Below, piece by piece: positions 46,601 to 59,345 of a stretch of 64,000 nt of DNA (positions are counted from its first letter, which is position 1; the number at the start of each line of letters is the position of its first letter). The notes under the pieces are model-generated. The model had not been told where the DNA came from and searched no databases. It saw nothing but the letters and a program-made list of their open reading frames with translations. The stretch is taken from contig JAUTXW010000561.1 in assembly GCA_030620095.1 (NCBI GenBank), forward strand, positions 186,001 to 250,000, in the 5' to 3' direction. The translations under genes were made by a program, and so were the position numbers. The DNA is from Kuschelorhynchus macadamiae (Eukaryota; Arthropoda; Insecta; Coleoptera; Curculionidae).

Positions 46601-47069
46601 GTTATAAGGTATATAGAACACTACTTTAACTAATTAAAATCTCTGCAACTTCGACGAAATCGACTTTTGTACGGGCTAACAATAACAATGCTATAGCTGT
46701 CACAGTCAGAACCGGACTCTCAAAAAGTTGTTTTGATGCATATGTTTATAAAGTTTTAAAAAGAGACGAAAGTTTATGCAATAAAGGAAAAAATTCTACA
46801 CTAATTTAAAATTTACATACCCCTCTGTCCGTTTGCCATACCGGTAGTTTTTATATGTAATTTTAGGTAAACTAAGATAACTTAAAATATGCGTTATTTC
46901 GCAATCAAAGCAAACATTACTGAGACGCCTAGAGTGACTGATGACTTTGGATAACTTTTAATTGGTTCATGGCCTACTATGGTAATTTTTTAATACGCAT
47001 TAACCAAGTATGACATTTTACTTTAGTTCTAGAGCAAAAAAGGGTAATTATCTGAAACTTGTAGTATGG

Positions 47070-47535
47070 AGTTTTGTCTTACTGGATATCTCATCCCTTC
47101 CACCGTGCGACGGGCGGACCGACGGAATTGATAACACATATTTTTTAGCGTCTAGAGACGCTAACACTAAAGATATGTAAAACCTCAGATTTTTTTGCGA
47201 TTACAAACATTTTATTTGGTCGCTAGTCTATTCTATCATTTTGAGTAAGTACCACAGTTTTACTAGTATATCTCTATACCAGAATTAAGTATTGCAGACA
47301 ATTTGAAATAAGTTGATTAAGTGGTTTTTCAGGCTGAATTTTTAAATATTTTTGCCGCATTTTGTTCCGCTATCTTGGATTCGTGCCAAAATTTTACCAG
47401 TTGATTCCTAGATAATACTTGATTTTTACGCAGAATTTGAGATAAATTAGATACGTGTTTTTTTAGTAATATTTTTTTAACATTTCACTTGGCCGCCATT
47501 TTGTTTTGCGATATTGGATTTTTACCAAAAGCTTT
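47070..47535. repeat. GCCGCCATTTTGTT-array repeat family, copy E
   Basis: It begins AGTTTTGTCTTACTGGATAT then CTCATCCCTTCCACCG, the inverse of the end of copy D, followed by GGACCGACGG and AGCGTCTAGAGACGCTAA. Units have cores at about 47351 (TGCCGCATTTTGTTCCGC) and 47490 (TGGCCGCCATTTTGTTTTG), spaced about 140 bp and joined by TTTTTTTAGTAATATTTTTT. An end block that can be at either side suggests terminal inverted repeats. Confidence 0.65.
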
Positions 47536-50470
47536 CTTAGGAAAAAGCTCGGAGGGTCATTTTTTTACGATTAGGGGAAGTAATAAAAGTTTGCAAAACA
47601 AAAAAAAGTTGAAATTCAAACTTTTGAGGCAACTAAATTAATGAGTCGCCAAATACAAATCAAAATGCTTTTAAACTTTGATAATAAACTTAGCTTTTTA
47701 GGAACTTAATGGTGAATTTGTAAAATTAATGTATCACTTATAACTTTACATTAATTTTTATATCATATTTTTAAGCTCTCCAATTCGGTCTTAGAAATTT
47801 TTTCCGATTTTTTTTTGTTTTACCTACTTGCTTTGTGTGATTATATAGCTATTTTGCTGCCAAAATGTTTTTCTTAATAAGCAAAACTTTTTATGTAGAA
47901 TAACTCTTTTTTGATAAATCAATAAAATCGGATTTTTGGATTTATTAACCATTAAATTACCTAAAAACTATGCCTCGTACAAGAGCACTTTAAATTACTT
48001 TTAACCGAATATTTTACGCTCTCCAATTCGGTTACTTTAGAAAATTTTGATACGGTCAATAATAAAAAAGTTTTTACCAATGTTACCCAAATCCAGGTAG
48101 ACGCTGTTTTGTATTGTAAATCTAATGGCCGCGGCCGGTTGTAGAAAGCTCAATTAAAGTTTAGTTTTTTTAACGGAATATCAAATTTGACAGCGAGTTC
48201 CTAGATTTCTATAAGCAGCTTGTCAAATCCGAAAGCTCGGTTAAATATTCTAAACCGTAATTAAGTCTTGTGCACCCAGCTGTCTGTCCGTTAAACCAAA
48301 AGGAAAATTTTCGCCCAAAAACAAACTGGGACAAAACATTCATAATTATATCACCTGGACTATCACTGTCAAACAGAAAGTTGGCAGCAGTTGTCAAATA
48401 TGAAACTAATCTTCACTTTCAAAAACGCCTGAGTTAATTCTAGACTATATAATAAGTAGATAATCCAGTTGCCAGACATACCAAAATTTCGCAGATCAAG
48501 ATGCAAGATTAGTTCGATCTGGAAAATAATCTATTTGAAACAACAGTCATGGTAAATGAGGGGACGCGTTTAGTGGATCCGTCCGCATCGCTCGCCAAAG
48601 AACAAAGAATTTACTTTTAGAAAAAATCGTTGTGCTGTTTTCATCGAATAAGGTTCGTTTGGAAGAGAATGTCGAAATCAGAATACCATGTGGAAAAATG
48701 TGTTTTTTTTTCAGATGAGAAAGTCATAATGCTAGAATACGCCTTTATAGCACTTTGAGTAACAGTTTACAAAATGCTTTTTCTCTATTGTTATATTACG
48801 AAATTTTCGCTATATAGACACTTTCTAGTATGAATGATGATAGAAAAATACCTGCCGAGATAAAAAAAACCCAGTATTTTTTTCAGTTTAGAAGCTTGCG
48901 GGACCTAGCGAATAGGGGTGCTGGGTGTGGTAAAACAACGCAAAAGGGAAAAACAATTTCCGTAGTATACATCTAAAGAGATAAATATGTATAAAAACAA
49001 GATTTTGTAAAAAAAAGAGTAAAACTAAATATTTGCAATAAGTTCAAACTCTTGTAGCGTTGCCAGTTGTTTCATGACATAAGATCACAATACAATTGGC
49101 AAATCGGGTGCCAAAAATCCTCTTCTCGACCTTTGACCTAGATCAACATATAATATTTGTTCTTATTAGCTTAATATCGCTCTGTTGTCAGGTAGCAGTG
49201 ATAGTAATGTGTTAGTGTTTTTTTATCTAGAAGATTTTGCGACTGAACACGCACTAACCAATGTAACCGCTCCATCTTTTGTCTTTTTATCTAAAAAAAA
49301 ATATTCTTAGTATGGAACACTTGCTATTTTCGTAATATATAGGTTGGAATTTTTTTTTTAAATTGAAAAATTACTCAAAATACAACTAGATACGTGGCGC
49401 GCTGTCACGCGATTTTTTACAAGAAAAGTAACCAAATCTAACCTAACTACTCTAACTATTTTGATAATAAATTTATTGCAAAAACATTTTTTTTATCAAA
49501 CAAAACTAAAACTAAAATAAACAAGAAATGAGTAATGTATAAGCTTAAAAATACAAAAACAAACTCCGCTATTTTACTCATTTGTTATAGTGTTAATTAT
49601 TAATCCAAATCCGCTAGCGGTTGTAAAAAATAATGTTTTTTTCCAATAAATAAAAATTAAGAAACTTTCAAATCCGGAGAGTGAAACTGTGGTGCAGGCA
49701 ATAATTACACATGTAAGAGTCACTAAATACAATCATATTCACTAAATTTTACTATTTTTTTCGGAAGAGTTATTTAAAATATAAGGAAAAAGTCATAACC
49801 TATAAATTAAGTTTTTTTTAAAACAGGGTCGGAATTTTGTCAGCGCGCTTTCTTTACAGCAAAACCTGCTCAATCCTACACTAACCTAAATCCGCATCCA
49901 ATTTCTTAATGAAAATAGCATAATAAACAAATTTATGAAAGTAGTTTTTTAAAAATTACAATAATAGCGAAAAATCATATACAAATCTACACACTGCCTT
50001 CGACTGGAAATATGTAATATAAACTCTTTTAATGACAAACTGCAATTATCACAAGGCATTTTGCACCAAAATTTTTACGGTAATTGCTATCTACCAATAC
50101 TCAACCAACAACTCAATTTTCAAATTTAAAATGTGGCAAAATAGCTTTAGCTGTCTCTTTTTAAATGATTAAACAATACTTTGTAAAAAGAACAGATGGA
50201 AAACACATGGACCAGGAATGCTACTAGCTAAGACATACGTTATAATACGTTTATAATAAGAAAAAAAGAGATGGGTAGATAGCGACTGAGAGTTTTTTGA
50301 AAACAGAATTTGTAAATTGAGTTTTCGATCCCGTAAGCTGTTATTTTCAAATGTTTTCTGTTTCTCCGCACGTAGGTTCATATTCTTTATATACAACAGA
50401 GAGTGTCTGTCCAAAAAATTTTCAATATTATGCTAAAATAGCAGAAACCTGTTTAGTACATAATTAGCTC
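47536..50470. other. AT-rich DNA without recognised genes
   Basis: No supported ORF, RNA gene or TE domain. Short ORFs here show no recognisable motifs. Slightly GC-richer words at 48120-48140 and 48560-48600 are isolated. Confidence 0.5.
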
Positions 50471-50479
50471 ATAAAACAT

Positions 50480-50556
50480 GCACATTTCATACGAGTGGGA
50501 AAGTTGGTGTCACGAGCCGAATGCGGGTGCAGCAAATATACGAGTATGAAATGTGC
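50480..50556. repeat. Hairpin-forming inverted repeat, 13-bp arms
   Basis: GCACATTTCATAC at 50480-50492 and GTATGAAATGTGC at 50544-50556 are exact inverses. The 51-bp loop is GC-richer (CACGAGCCGAATGCGGGTGC). It is perhaps a MITE core. Confidence 0.7.
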
Positions 50557-51001
50557 TTTTTGCACGTGTTTCACACTGGGCTTTTCTACTTTTTGGAAAT
50601 GAAATTATTATTTTTTTCTGCTAACTGGCAACATCGCAACACAGCGTATACCGAAAAAAGTGCAAGACATTTTCAGTTTGTTTCATTGTGGTTTAACCAA
50701 ATTTATTTCTGTCAAAGGTTTTTAATTCTTGTTATTGTTCAATGAACGTTTTAGATATTATTTTTTAAAATTAATTCATATCAATTTTTTTGATTTAAAT
50801 CAAATTTAATTCATATCATATTCCGGATTATTATCAGAAGCACAGTTTATAATAAAGATATGGTTTCATTATTTAATAGAACAACAATACGGATGTGTAG
50901 ATTTAAATTGTCGTTCAATGTGCGAAGTTTAAATTGCCAAAAAACGATTAAATTATATTATTAATGGATGATTTTTTAAGAGTTGATAATAATCATCACA
51001 A

Positions 51002-51520
51002 GTAAGTAAAGAAAAATTATGTCAGACGATTGTGTAAAAACAAAGGAATCGTCAGACGTGGTTGAGGCTACTTCGTTTGTAATGACATAAATTTTGAATA
51101 GACCTATATGCTTCATCTTAAAAGATAAAAATGTTTAACACAAGTTTTTAATGTTTTAGCCGAAGTCCAGGATTTAGTAAAAAATAACCTAATGATAACT
51201 GGAAAATGAAAATAAAATAAAAAAAATAAGGTTCTACGAACTATCCTCCTACATTTGAAGAGAAACCTACTTTTTAGAGAGGGAGGGAAGATTGGGAACT
51301 AATATGTGGTTGGGTAAATTTAATAAAAACGATGTGGGTCCATAAGTTTTTTAGGAACACATAGTACGTGATACGTCACACAGTTTAAAATTAACTTCAG
51401 GTGGAACGTTTGTTTTATTATTGTTCTTATAAGTTTGATGAAAGTTGATGTGATATTAATTTAAATTGATTAGGATAATGTCCAATACATTCAATATGGG
51501 AGTTTTTATTAAAGGCCTGA
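51002..51520. repeat. Segmental repeat, copy 1 of the 51-55 kb mosaic
   Basis: GTAAGTAAAGAAA through TTAACTTCAGGTGGAACG (51002-51410), then a GTTCTTATAAGTTTGATGAA block to 51520. Both parts recur in the same orientation at 53988-54388 and 54737-54843, where they are separated by about 350 bp. No ORF is seen. Confidence 0.85.
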
Positions 51521-53689
51521 GTAACATTTTAATTTTAAGATCTTTTTATCAACGTTAGTTAATCCTCAAAGAGTTGTGATTAAGCTGTTTTTTAAGGGCA
51601 GGGCCACGAATTTAGCTGACGATTTCTAAAGGAATCCTTTATCCGCCGGACGGTAAAAATCCTGTAAAAAGGGCAAAAAAATATCTTTAGCTGACACCAG
51701 GAGAAGAAGGACAAGCGCATTCAAAGACACTTCTTCTTAGGAGTAGATTAAGAAATTGACGATTTATATTACAGTTGAGTAAAAAGAAATAACCCAGAAA
51801 TAATTATCAGTAGAATAATTAATTTAACGGGTTTGCTTTTTAACAGTGGAATAATAGCTATGTACCTAACTAGTGAGGAAAAGACACTTTTTGCAAGTGT
51901 TGGGTACAACATTTTTTCTACGAGCGTGAAAAAAATTGACCAGTGGTGGTTATTTAAAATGATGTTATCAATATAATAATAGGCTTCATATTTTTAGATT
52001 GACAAACAACATGTTGGGATAATAATATGTAATTATATTAAATATTTGCTTCAATTAATTTAAAATTAAATATTTTTATTCAGTTGCGAAAAAGCCAAAA
52101 AAATTTAGTTTGTCGTCATAGTGAAAATAAAATTTAAAATTCAAACTTTTTTAAATCCACATTATTAATGATAAAATGGCAGTTGCGTGCATCGTTAAAT
52201 TTATGACTAAAGTTTATTGGTTACAGGTTAAGGTATGGAACAATTTCTTGTTATTTCAACATGAGGTAGTTGACGGTCAGTTGTTGATGCTTGATGCGAT
52301 TTTAAAGTGGTAGCCTGATTTTAGAGAATCAGATGTGCATTTTGTTTTTTGTTTGGTAAAGATTTATCTATATAATTGTTGGAACTTTTGTAGACTTTCA
52401 TCCACCACCTACGATGCATTATGTTTACTCCCTAATTTACTAGCAGACTAGCAGAACCTCCTAAAACAATGCCCAAACATCTTTTGTTTTTGTAATGTAA
52501 AAAAATGTTGCATGTGGCGTACTTTGTGGTCGCATTTTTGCACACTATTTACTAAATGTTTCCAATTATTTGACAAGACGGTATTTCGATTTTTCTAGCA
52601 TCAGTTCCACGTTTATTTAGATCTCAATTTTTTACCCAAAATTTTCTTAAAAGTCAAATAACTTTTGTATGTCTACTTTGACGTCTATACTGATAATCAA
52701 AAAGACAGGTATACAACACAAACTTATTTTTATGGAATCGATAAAATCTGTAGAAGCAGAAAGACCTTGAATTATTGTACCTGCTCATAGTTTTTAGTCC
52801 AGTTCCGGTGATGTCCATTAGCCCATGCAGTCTAATTAGATGGCGTTATATGCATGTGATAGTTTATATATTGTTTTCAACTTCAGTGATAAAGACTTTC
52901 AGTATTAGTGCGTAAAAGTGTAAGTTTCAGCACTGATACTCATGTTCATAGAAAAATATATTAACATTGCTTACACAATATAAAGGAAACAGCTAATTTG
53001 ATAATGCTTTGTAAAATAACGCGTGTTAAACAAAATTAACGTTACAGCATTACCCGGAATCAATTCAACTACAACATTAACATTCACAAGTCGAAAATAG
53101 GTCCATCAGCATTAAGGTAGTAAGTTTAAGTTAATAGGAAAAATAAGGCAAATTAAAACAAAGGGCAGCTTTAAGTAGTTCAAATTATCTATACTATTTA
53201 ACAAATGTTTATACAAAACAGTTAAAATCATTAGGTGTATCTTTCAGGATAAAGTGACAGCATAGCTCTTCATTGAACTAAAGTAGTGTAATGTAATGGA
53301 GTTTGTTTTAAGGTAAAGTAAGAGGAAAAGGTAAGGTAAATATTTCGCATATTAGTTCTTTTTTAGTATCATAGATATAGGTTTTTCAATGTTTTCAGAT
53401 ATTAGACATAATATAATATATCCTCTATGAGGTACGAAAGAGTGATTTCAGACAAAATAACCATTGCATTTATTTTGAACGATTACTTAACTCGTATGAG
53501 ATGGTTTTATTAACGGTAAAACATTTGATCGGTAATTAGTAATACAAATAAAGCGAAATAAAAAGAAGAAAAGTTTCTAATACTTCCAAAAGGATTAAGA
53601 TCCATCAACGCTTTATTTAAAATATATTTAGCCGACGCAGTTAACATAGTTTTGTTAACTTTTATACCAGTTGTGAAGTAAAAAGTTAT
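51521..53689. other. AT-rich DNA with one inverted duplicate, no gene
   Basis: About 52036-52105 (GCTTCAATTAATTTAAA ... AAAAAGCCAAAAAA) is an inverted copy of 54391-54460. The block ATTAAGATCCATCAACGCTT at 53595 recurs at 53922. Nothing coding is recognised. Confidence 0.55.
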
Positions 53690-53890
53690 GGAAATTGCAA
53701 AGATGAAATATTTTGCATGGATTTCAAATGAAGCACTCCAGTTTTCAACCAAAAGGAAATATCACCAAAAGTATAGGAAAATCGAGCCCTCCACTCAGAT
53801 TTATACATCGTGTCCCTTTGATAGCGTCCCTTTGAGTAATCTGAGCCCCCTGACTAAAAGAAGATTTATTTACAATCTGCACTAGATAGT
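53690..53890. repeat. Segmental repeat C, copy 1
   Basis: GAAATATTTTGCATGGA, TTTACATATCGTGTCCC-like and CTGCACTAGATAGTTAAA words recur at 54895-55100 in the same order. Confidence 0.8.
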
Positions 53891-53987
53891 TAAAATGAAA
53901 GAGTTAGTGGCAACAAATGAATTAAGATCCATCAACGCTTTATTTCAAATACATTTCGCCGACCCAGTTTACATCACTCACATATTA

Positions 53988-54843
53988 GTAAGTAAAGAAA
54001 GATAATGTCAGACGATTGTATAAATACAAAGGAATCGTCAGAAGTGGTCGAAGCTACTACGTTCTTAATGACATAAATTTTGAATTGAACTATATGCTTT
54101 ATTTTTAAAGATAAAAAATATTTAACACAAGTTTTTAATGTTTTATCTGAAGTCCAGGATTTAGTGGAAAATAATCTAATGATAACTGGAGAGTAAAAAT
54201 AAAATTTAAAAAAATAAGGTTTCACGAACTCTCCTCCTACAGTTAAAGAGAAAACTACTTTTTGAAGAGGGAAGGAAGATTGGGAACTAATACGTAGTTG
54301 GGTAAATTTAATAAAAACGATGTGGGTTCATAATTTTTTTAGGAAGACATAATTTCACACATTTTTAAATTAACTTCAGGTGGAACAAAAATCTTTTTTG
54401 GCTTTTTTGCAACTAAATAAAAATATTTAACTTTAAATTAATTGAAGCAAACAATATTATTTAAGCAAGCATATGATATTATATCATTTACCTTATTTTT
54501 TTATAGACACATAGTAGTTGCACAAATACTTTCATCCTATCGGGACTCATCAGTGCGCCGATCGTAAGAGAGAAACATTAAATAATAGAAAAGAATTGAT
54601 TTCAAAATTTTAAAATGTGTCAATTTGTTTGACATTTAACCTAGATATGAAAAAAAATGATAGTTTGCAGCTATCTAAATGTGTTCAGATTATTTGTTGC
54701 GTTTAGATTGACAAACAAAAATCTTTTTCAGGTGGAACGTTTCTTTTATCATTGTTCTTATAAGTTTGATGAAAGATGATGTGATATTAATTTAAATCGA
54801 TTAGGATAATGTCCAATACATTCAACATGGGAGTTCTTGTTAA
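53988..54843. repeat. Segmental repeat, copy 2, with internal insertion
   Basis: Positions 53988-54388 match 51002-51410 and 54737-54843 match 51411-51520. The 54389-54736 interior is extra here and includes the inverse of 52036-52105 plus TTTAGATTGACAAACAAAAA. Confidence 0.85.
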
Positions 54844-54894
54844 AGTTTACATGGTTTTGTCGACTTTGACTGTCAAATTGTGACCGAGTGTAAC

Positions 54895-55100
54895 TTTTAA
54901 TTTTGAAAAGGTGAAATATTTTGCATGGAATTCAAATGAAGCCCCCCAGTTTTCATGAAAAATCACCAGAAGCGTAACAAAATCGAGGCCGCCACTCAGA
55001 TTTACATATCGTGTCCCTTTGACAGAGATGATTGCATGAGACTCTGAGCACCCCTAACTGAAAAAAGTTTTACTTACATTCTGCACTAGATAGTTAAATT
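54895..55100. repeat. Segmental repeat C, copy 2
   Basis: Same-orientation diverged copy of 53690-53890. Confidence 0.8.
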
Positions 55101-55410
55101 AAAAAAGGTAGTGTCATTTGTGGGTTTTATTAAAAGAAGTAAGTTTAATACACCAACAAAGAAATTGATTATCATTTTTATTAAGCATACTGTTTATATT
55201 TCATTAAAGAGAGTAATATTTGCATTTTTTAAATGTGTCATTTGTTTGAATACGCACAGGTATATTTGCAGTCCCAATATTTCAGATTATTTGTTGCGTT
55301 TAGATTGACAAGAAAATATCTTTTTAAACTTAAGTTCTTTTATTATTGATCTTAAGTTTGATTAAATATTATATTTTTAAATCTGAAGGATAATGTACGT
55401 TGAACATGAC

Positions 55411-58400
55411 ATAAAAACATAATATAGGCCTGTTTTATCATGTGTTATGAATATTAGAATAAGAAACAATATTTCTGAATTAATAAGATAGCCGACAATT
55501 TTAAAAGCCTCATCATAACACTCTTTAATGTCCGCCTTTAATTTTTTGAACCATCCAACGCAGACTTTGAGATTTGATACACTACAACAATAGTGTAAAT
55601 ACTCCTTTACTGCGCATCATTCGGATGGAGGCTGGGCTCCATTAAAGAAAATAAAAATATGGATTTGGGTGCCACATCTTTTGAAGGGTCGTTTAAACCT
55701 TAACTCATCACTAAAATAGGGAAGCATTTTAAAATGGCAGCCATTAGTTAATGTGACAGAAGAATATAGAATATATATATATTCGAATATCGAAGACTAG
55801 AATTAGCATTAACCTATATTATAGGCAAATTGTTTGTGTCCAATATACTTTCTCTTGATTTTAAAGCAATCGTCTCGTCTTGCCAGATACCTCCACTGAC
55901 ATTTTCAGTATTTCGTCTTGTTGGGTGCTGGGCAAGTACTACTATATCTTTTCCTAATTTCAACTAAACTAATAAGGTAATACTAAGATTCTTTGTAACG
56001 CGGATAATTATTGGCTTGGAAAAAGGTATTTATGTAAAACAGAAATCTGTATCATGTCAGATATCTCTAAATGTTATACGTTTTACTACAAACGGCAACG
56101 CCTATAGTGTGTCAACGCGGTGTGTTTACAATATTCCCCAAATTTTGATTGGTTGCGAGTCGAATTAACATATAAAATCAAAGGCGTAGATACAAGTTAT
56201 TTATTCCGATTTGAAATAGGTAGAACTAAAAAAAATAGTAAAAGAAAGAAGCCGTTAAAAAAATTCTAATATCTTTTTATTCATATTAGAAATTGATTTA
56301 TTTAGATTGATTACTCTTGAAGAACAACGAGAAATGCAATAAATAACATTTTGTGTGATATTTGAACTGAACTGTCTTTGGTAAATCGATATATCATATA
56401 TTAGATAAAAGAAATATACAAACATATTGGTGGGCGTACAAGGACATTTATTTATGATGTGGATGATGATGGAAAATGTGTGGGTAAAATCTCCAACTAC
56501 CTAAAATGTAATACCACAAATTAGTTTAATTTAATTTGATTTTAAAACCCGATATTAATTTGGCTACAAGGTGATTTTCTGTAAATGGCCTCTTTATTTT
56601 ATATAATATTTTTATTATATTATATTCAAAAATACATATAACACATTATTATCATTTTAAAATTCTGAAATAACCGTTTATTATATCATTAACTATACTT
56701 AGTTCATAGTTCTTGAATTTTGAAATAAAGACGTTTCAAAAAAGGCACCTAATAAATTTTAACTATCAATATTTGCCTGTTTTGCTTTATTGTCACACGT
56801 TTTTTAGCAAATACTGCAAAATACAAGGGTACCAAAAAAATTATAACTATGCAAAATTTTAACTTTTTTTGTCAAATGGTTTCTGAGATAATTTCCTGAG
56901 AAAATGACACAAGAAAAAGCACGACCAAACTGTAAAACCGTGAAACAATAAGGAAAAAATTTAATTTTAATTTATTCACTTAAACAAAACTAATTATTTA
57001 TAAGTATTTACGATATTTTAGTAATAGGGTGCACTACATTTACCGTTAAATATTATTAATCTTAAATAATTGACAGTATTATGGTCGCCCTGAACGTATT
57101 CAAAATATCATTTTAAAATACATAAGTTTGATGGTGAATACTGGGTGATGGGTACATTAATTTACTCATCCCCATCAGTGGCAGTTAGAGTCTGAGATGA
57201 TACAGTTAATGTTCCAGAAGAGCTACAGTTTAGAGAATCTGAATCAGCAGTATGTATTCCAATCAAAAGTACATAAATATTCTATACTTTAATGGGGTAT
57301 AATCACATCCGAGCAAACTTGCTCTCAAAAACGAACGTGTGCTGTTTACAAAACTATAACTGCATATCGAATATTTTATTTCAAAATCTTACGATAGAAT
57401 ATAAAATAAAAAAGTGACACAGAAGTTTGTTTATGGCAAAGTACCTTGTAAATTAATAGACTAGACTTCATATTGAGTAAGTTTTACCCGAAGGTTTAAA
57501 ACTATTTTAATCATTTGAAAAAAAATTTGAACCTAGAGTTTCATTTTCAGAAGCAGTTTTTCTGTGCCAAAATATGGGTGCGTGTTACATTACTTTATAT
57601 AAAACAATATACAAATAAAATATTCGATATCTCCCACACACTATGCGTTATCGAAATAACGCAATTGACCAAAAACTAATTAACGTGGTTACGCCTTGCA
57701 TAAAGAAAAATTAAATTGCTTAGAACAAAAATGTTTATATAAACTTTTCCTTCGAAAACCGTTCAACCATTTTCAAAATCAAAAATTACATCCAATTAAT
57801 AGAAAATAATTTTTACAGCCTAATCTGATGGAATCTTTTAAAATAACTTAAGATAATAAATTAGATATAAACAGAAATTTTTCGTATGGTAAATTTAAGG
57901 AAATCAATTGATATGTGTATATTTATATGTCATGTTGATAAATAAATCTATAATATACATGCAATTACAATCAGAATAAGTATTTGAAAAAGAAATTAAT
58001 TGTTTTATTTATTTGGATACCACTAACCACCTACTAACAAATGTACGCCAATGTTCTAACACAATTTAGGTTATGTTTTGTACTTACAGTGAAACGATCT
58101 CGATTTTTCAGTTCTGTAAATCGCACAAACGTTACACTTTTTGGGCATGTTAATGTTTAGAAAGAAATCGTTCAAGTTTTTACACACTAAACCACAAGTC
58201 AATAATAAACTTGAAACGTTTGAAACACAGCGTCACTCAAGAACAAAGCTATTCAAATCAAATTCAAATGTCAAACTGAGGTTAAATTTTAGAAATCGGG
58301 ATGTTGCCTGTTGGGTATAAATGTTGATAAAATTGCTAATGAAATGGAAAATTAATTTAAATTATAACAAAAGTCTTTTTGTATTGTTTGCATATATTCA

Positions 58401-58820
58401 ACCTTTAAAAATGAACATATGTAATGTTTATTTTTACCATGTCAAAATTTAAAGCAGAATTTGTTATTAAAACAAATTAAATATGTTTGAACCCTACATT
58501 TATCGCACAATCTGGCAAACCAGTGGGGAAGTTTCCCTTCACCCCTCATGTTTACTTTGATTATTATGGACAAAAAAAATGTGTGTACTGCTAATTCTAG
58601 TCGTTCAATATTCGAAGGTAGATACCTATGCAATTTTCATATAGGTACTACACTCATTCATTAAAGACTGGGAGGGACGGTAAAGTGTATTCACTCAAAA
58701 ATACTGGTTGCACGCAGAACATCACGCATTACGTAAGTAATTGAAAATATCGGAAGGATAAGCATAGTTTGCTTACTTTCTGGTCTGAACTACATAGCAC
58801 CACCATGAATAACATAGAAC
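55411..58820. other. AT-rich DNA without recognised genes
   Basis: A minus-strand frame at about 57270-57160 encodes a Ser/Thr-rich acidic peptide ending SSQTLTATDGDE before a stop; it is too short to call. The block around 55690-55760 (ACTCATCACTAAAATAGGGA, TTTTAAAATGGCAGCCATTA) has distant relatives near 59430 and 60500. Confidence 0.45.
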
Positions 58821-58827
58821 GGAATTC

Positions 58828-58945
58828 AGTGTTCAGATCTCGTGGAGTAAACATCCCTGAAGATGCCTCGTGCAATCGAAGGCGAAACGTCGGATAGTAA
58901 TTCGAATTTGACACGGTCTAATCCCAAGAACCATGATTTCTTAAC
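58828..58945 (+). mobile_element. Solo Penelope-like 3' terminus
   Basis: GTGTTCAGATCTCGTGGAGT through CCCAAGAACCATGATTTCTT is a diverged copy of 33911-34024, the 3' end of the Penelope-like element. The RT and nuclease are absent. The following sequence (from 58946) is unrelated to the first copy's flank. Confidence 0.85.
58853..58895 (+). ncRNA. Hammerhead-ribozyme-like motif in Penelope terminus
   Basis: Stem I ATCC (58853-58856) pairs with GGAT (58892-58895). The core CTGAAGA is at 58857-58863. Helix II GCC (58865-58867) pairs with GGC (58881-58883), with one extra T at 58864. GAAA is at 58884-58887. A minimal stem III A-C/G-T is followed by the GTC cleavage triplet ending at 58891. PLEs are known to carry hammerheads with very short stem III. 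The extra T beside helix II departs from the consensus, so activity is uncertain. Confidence 0.5.
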
Positions 58946-59254
58946 CATGGATAAGTTTGCCTTGCACTGCGTAGGTCTTGGGTTCTATCTCTGTCGGGTA
59001 GTGTTTTCCTTTAAGTATCTATCTATCAAAATCTATATTTTTTATATAATCGGTTTTTAAAAATTAAACTGTGTCTTTGGTTAGGTCTGGTTAGACTTTT
59101 TTTGGGTTGATATAAAAAAGACGTAATGCGTCAAGTCGCCCAAATGTTTTCTACTGAGTACACTCTAGCGTGCTCCCTAGTCACGGCGACGTCGGTTTTT
59201 ATATTATTTAGTATGAATTTAATTCTTACTGCAAAAAAATTGTCAACAATTAAC

Positions 59255-59345
59255 ACCACAAGAAACCGATCTCTGAAATTAACCTGTAACTTTTCGAATA
59301 TAAAAATACTCCTCCAAAAGACCTAGCATTACAAGAGAAAGACTT
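59255..59345. repeat. Dispersed repeat, copy 1
   Basis: ACCGATCTCTGAAATTAACC ... AGCATTACAAGAGAAAGACT matches 60645-60725 in the same orientation with scattered differences. Confidence 0.75.

Noticed and set aside
57160..57270. Minus-strand Ser/Thr-rich peptide ending TATDGDE
   Set aside because: Short, with no acceptor site or homologue that I can point to.
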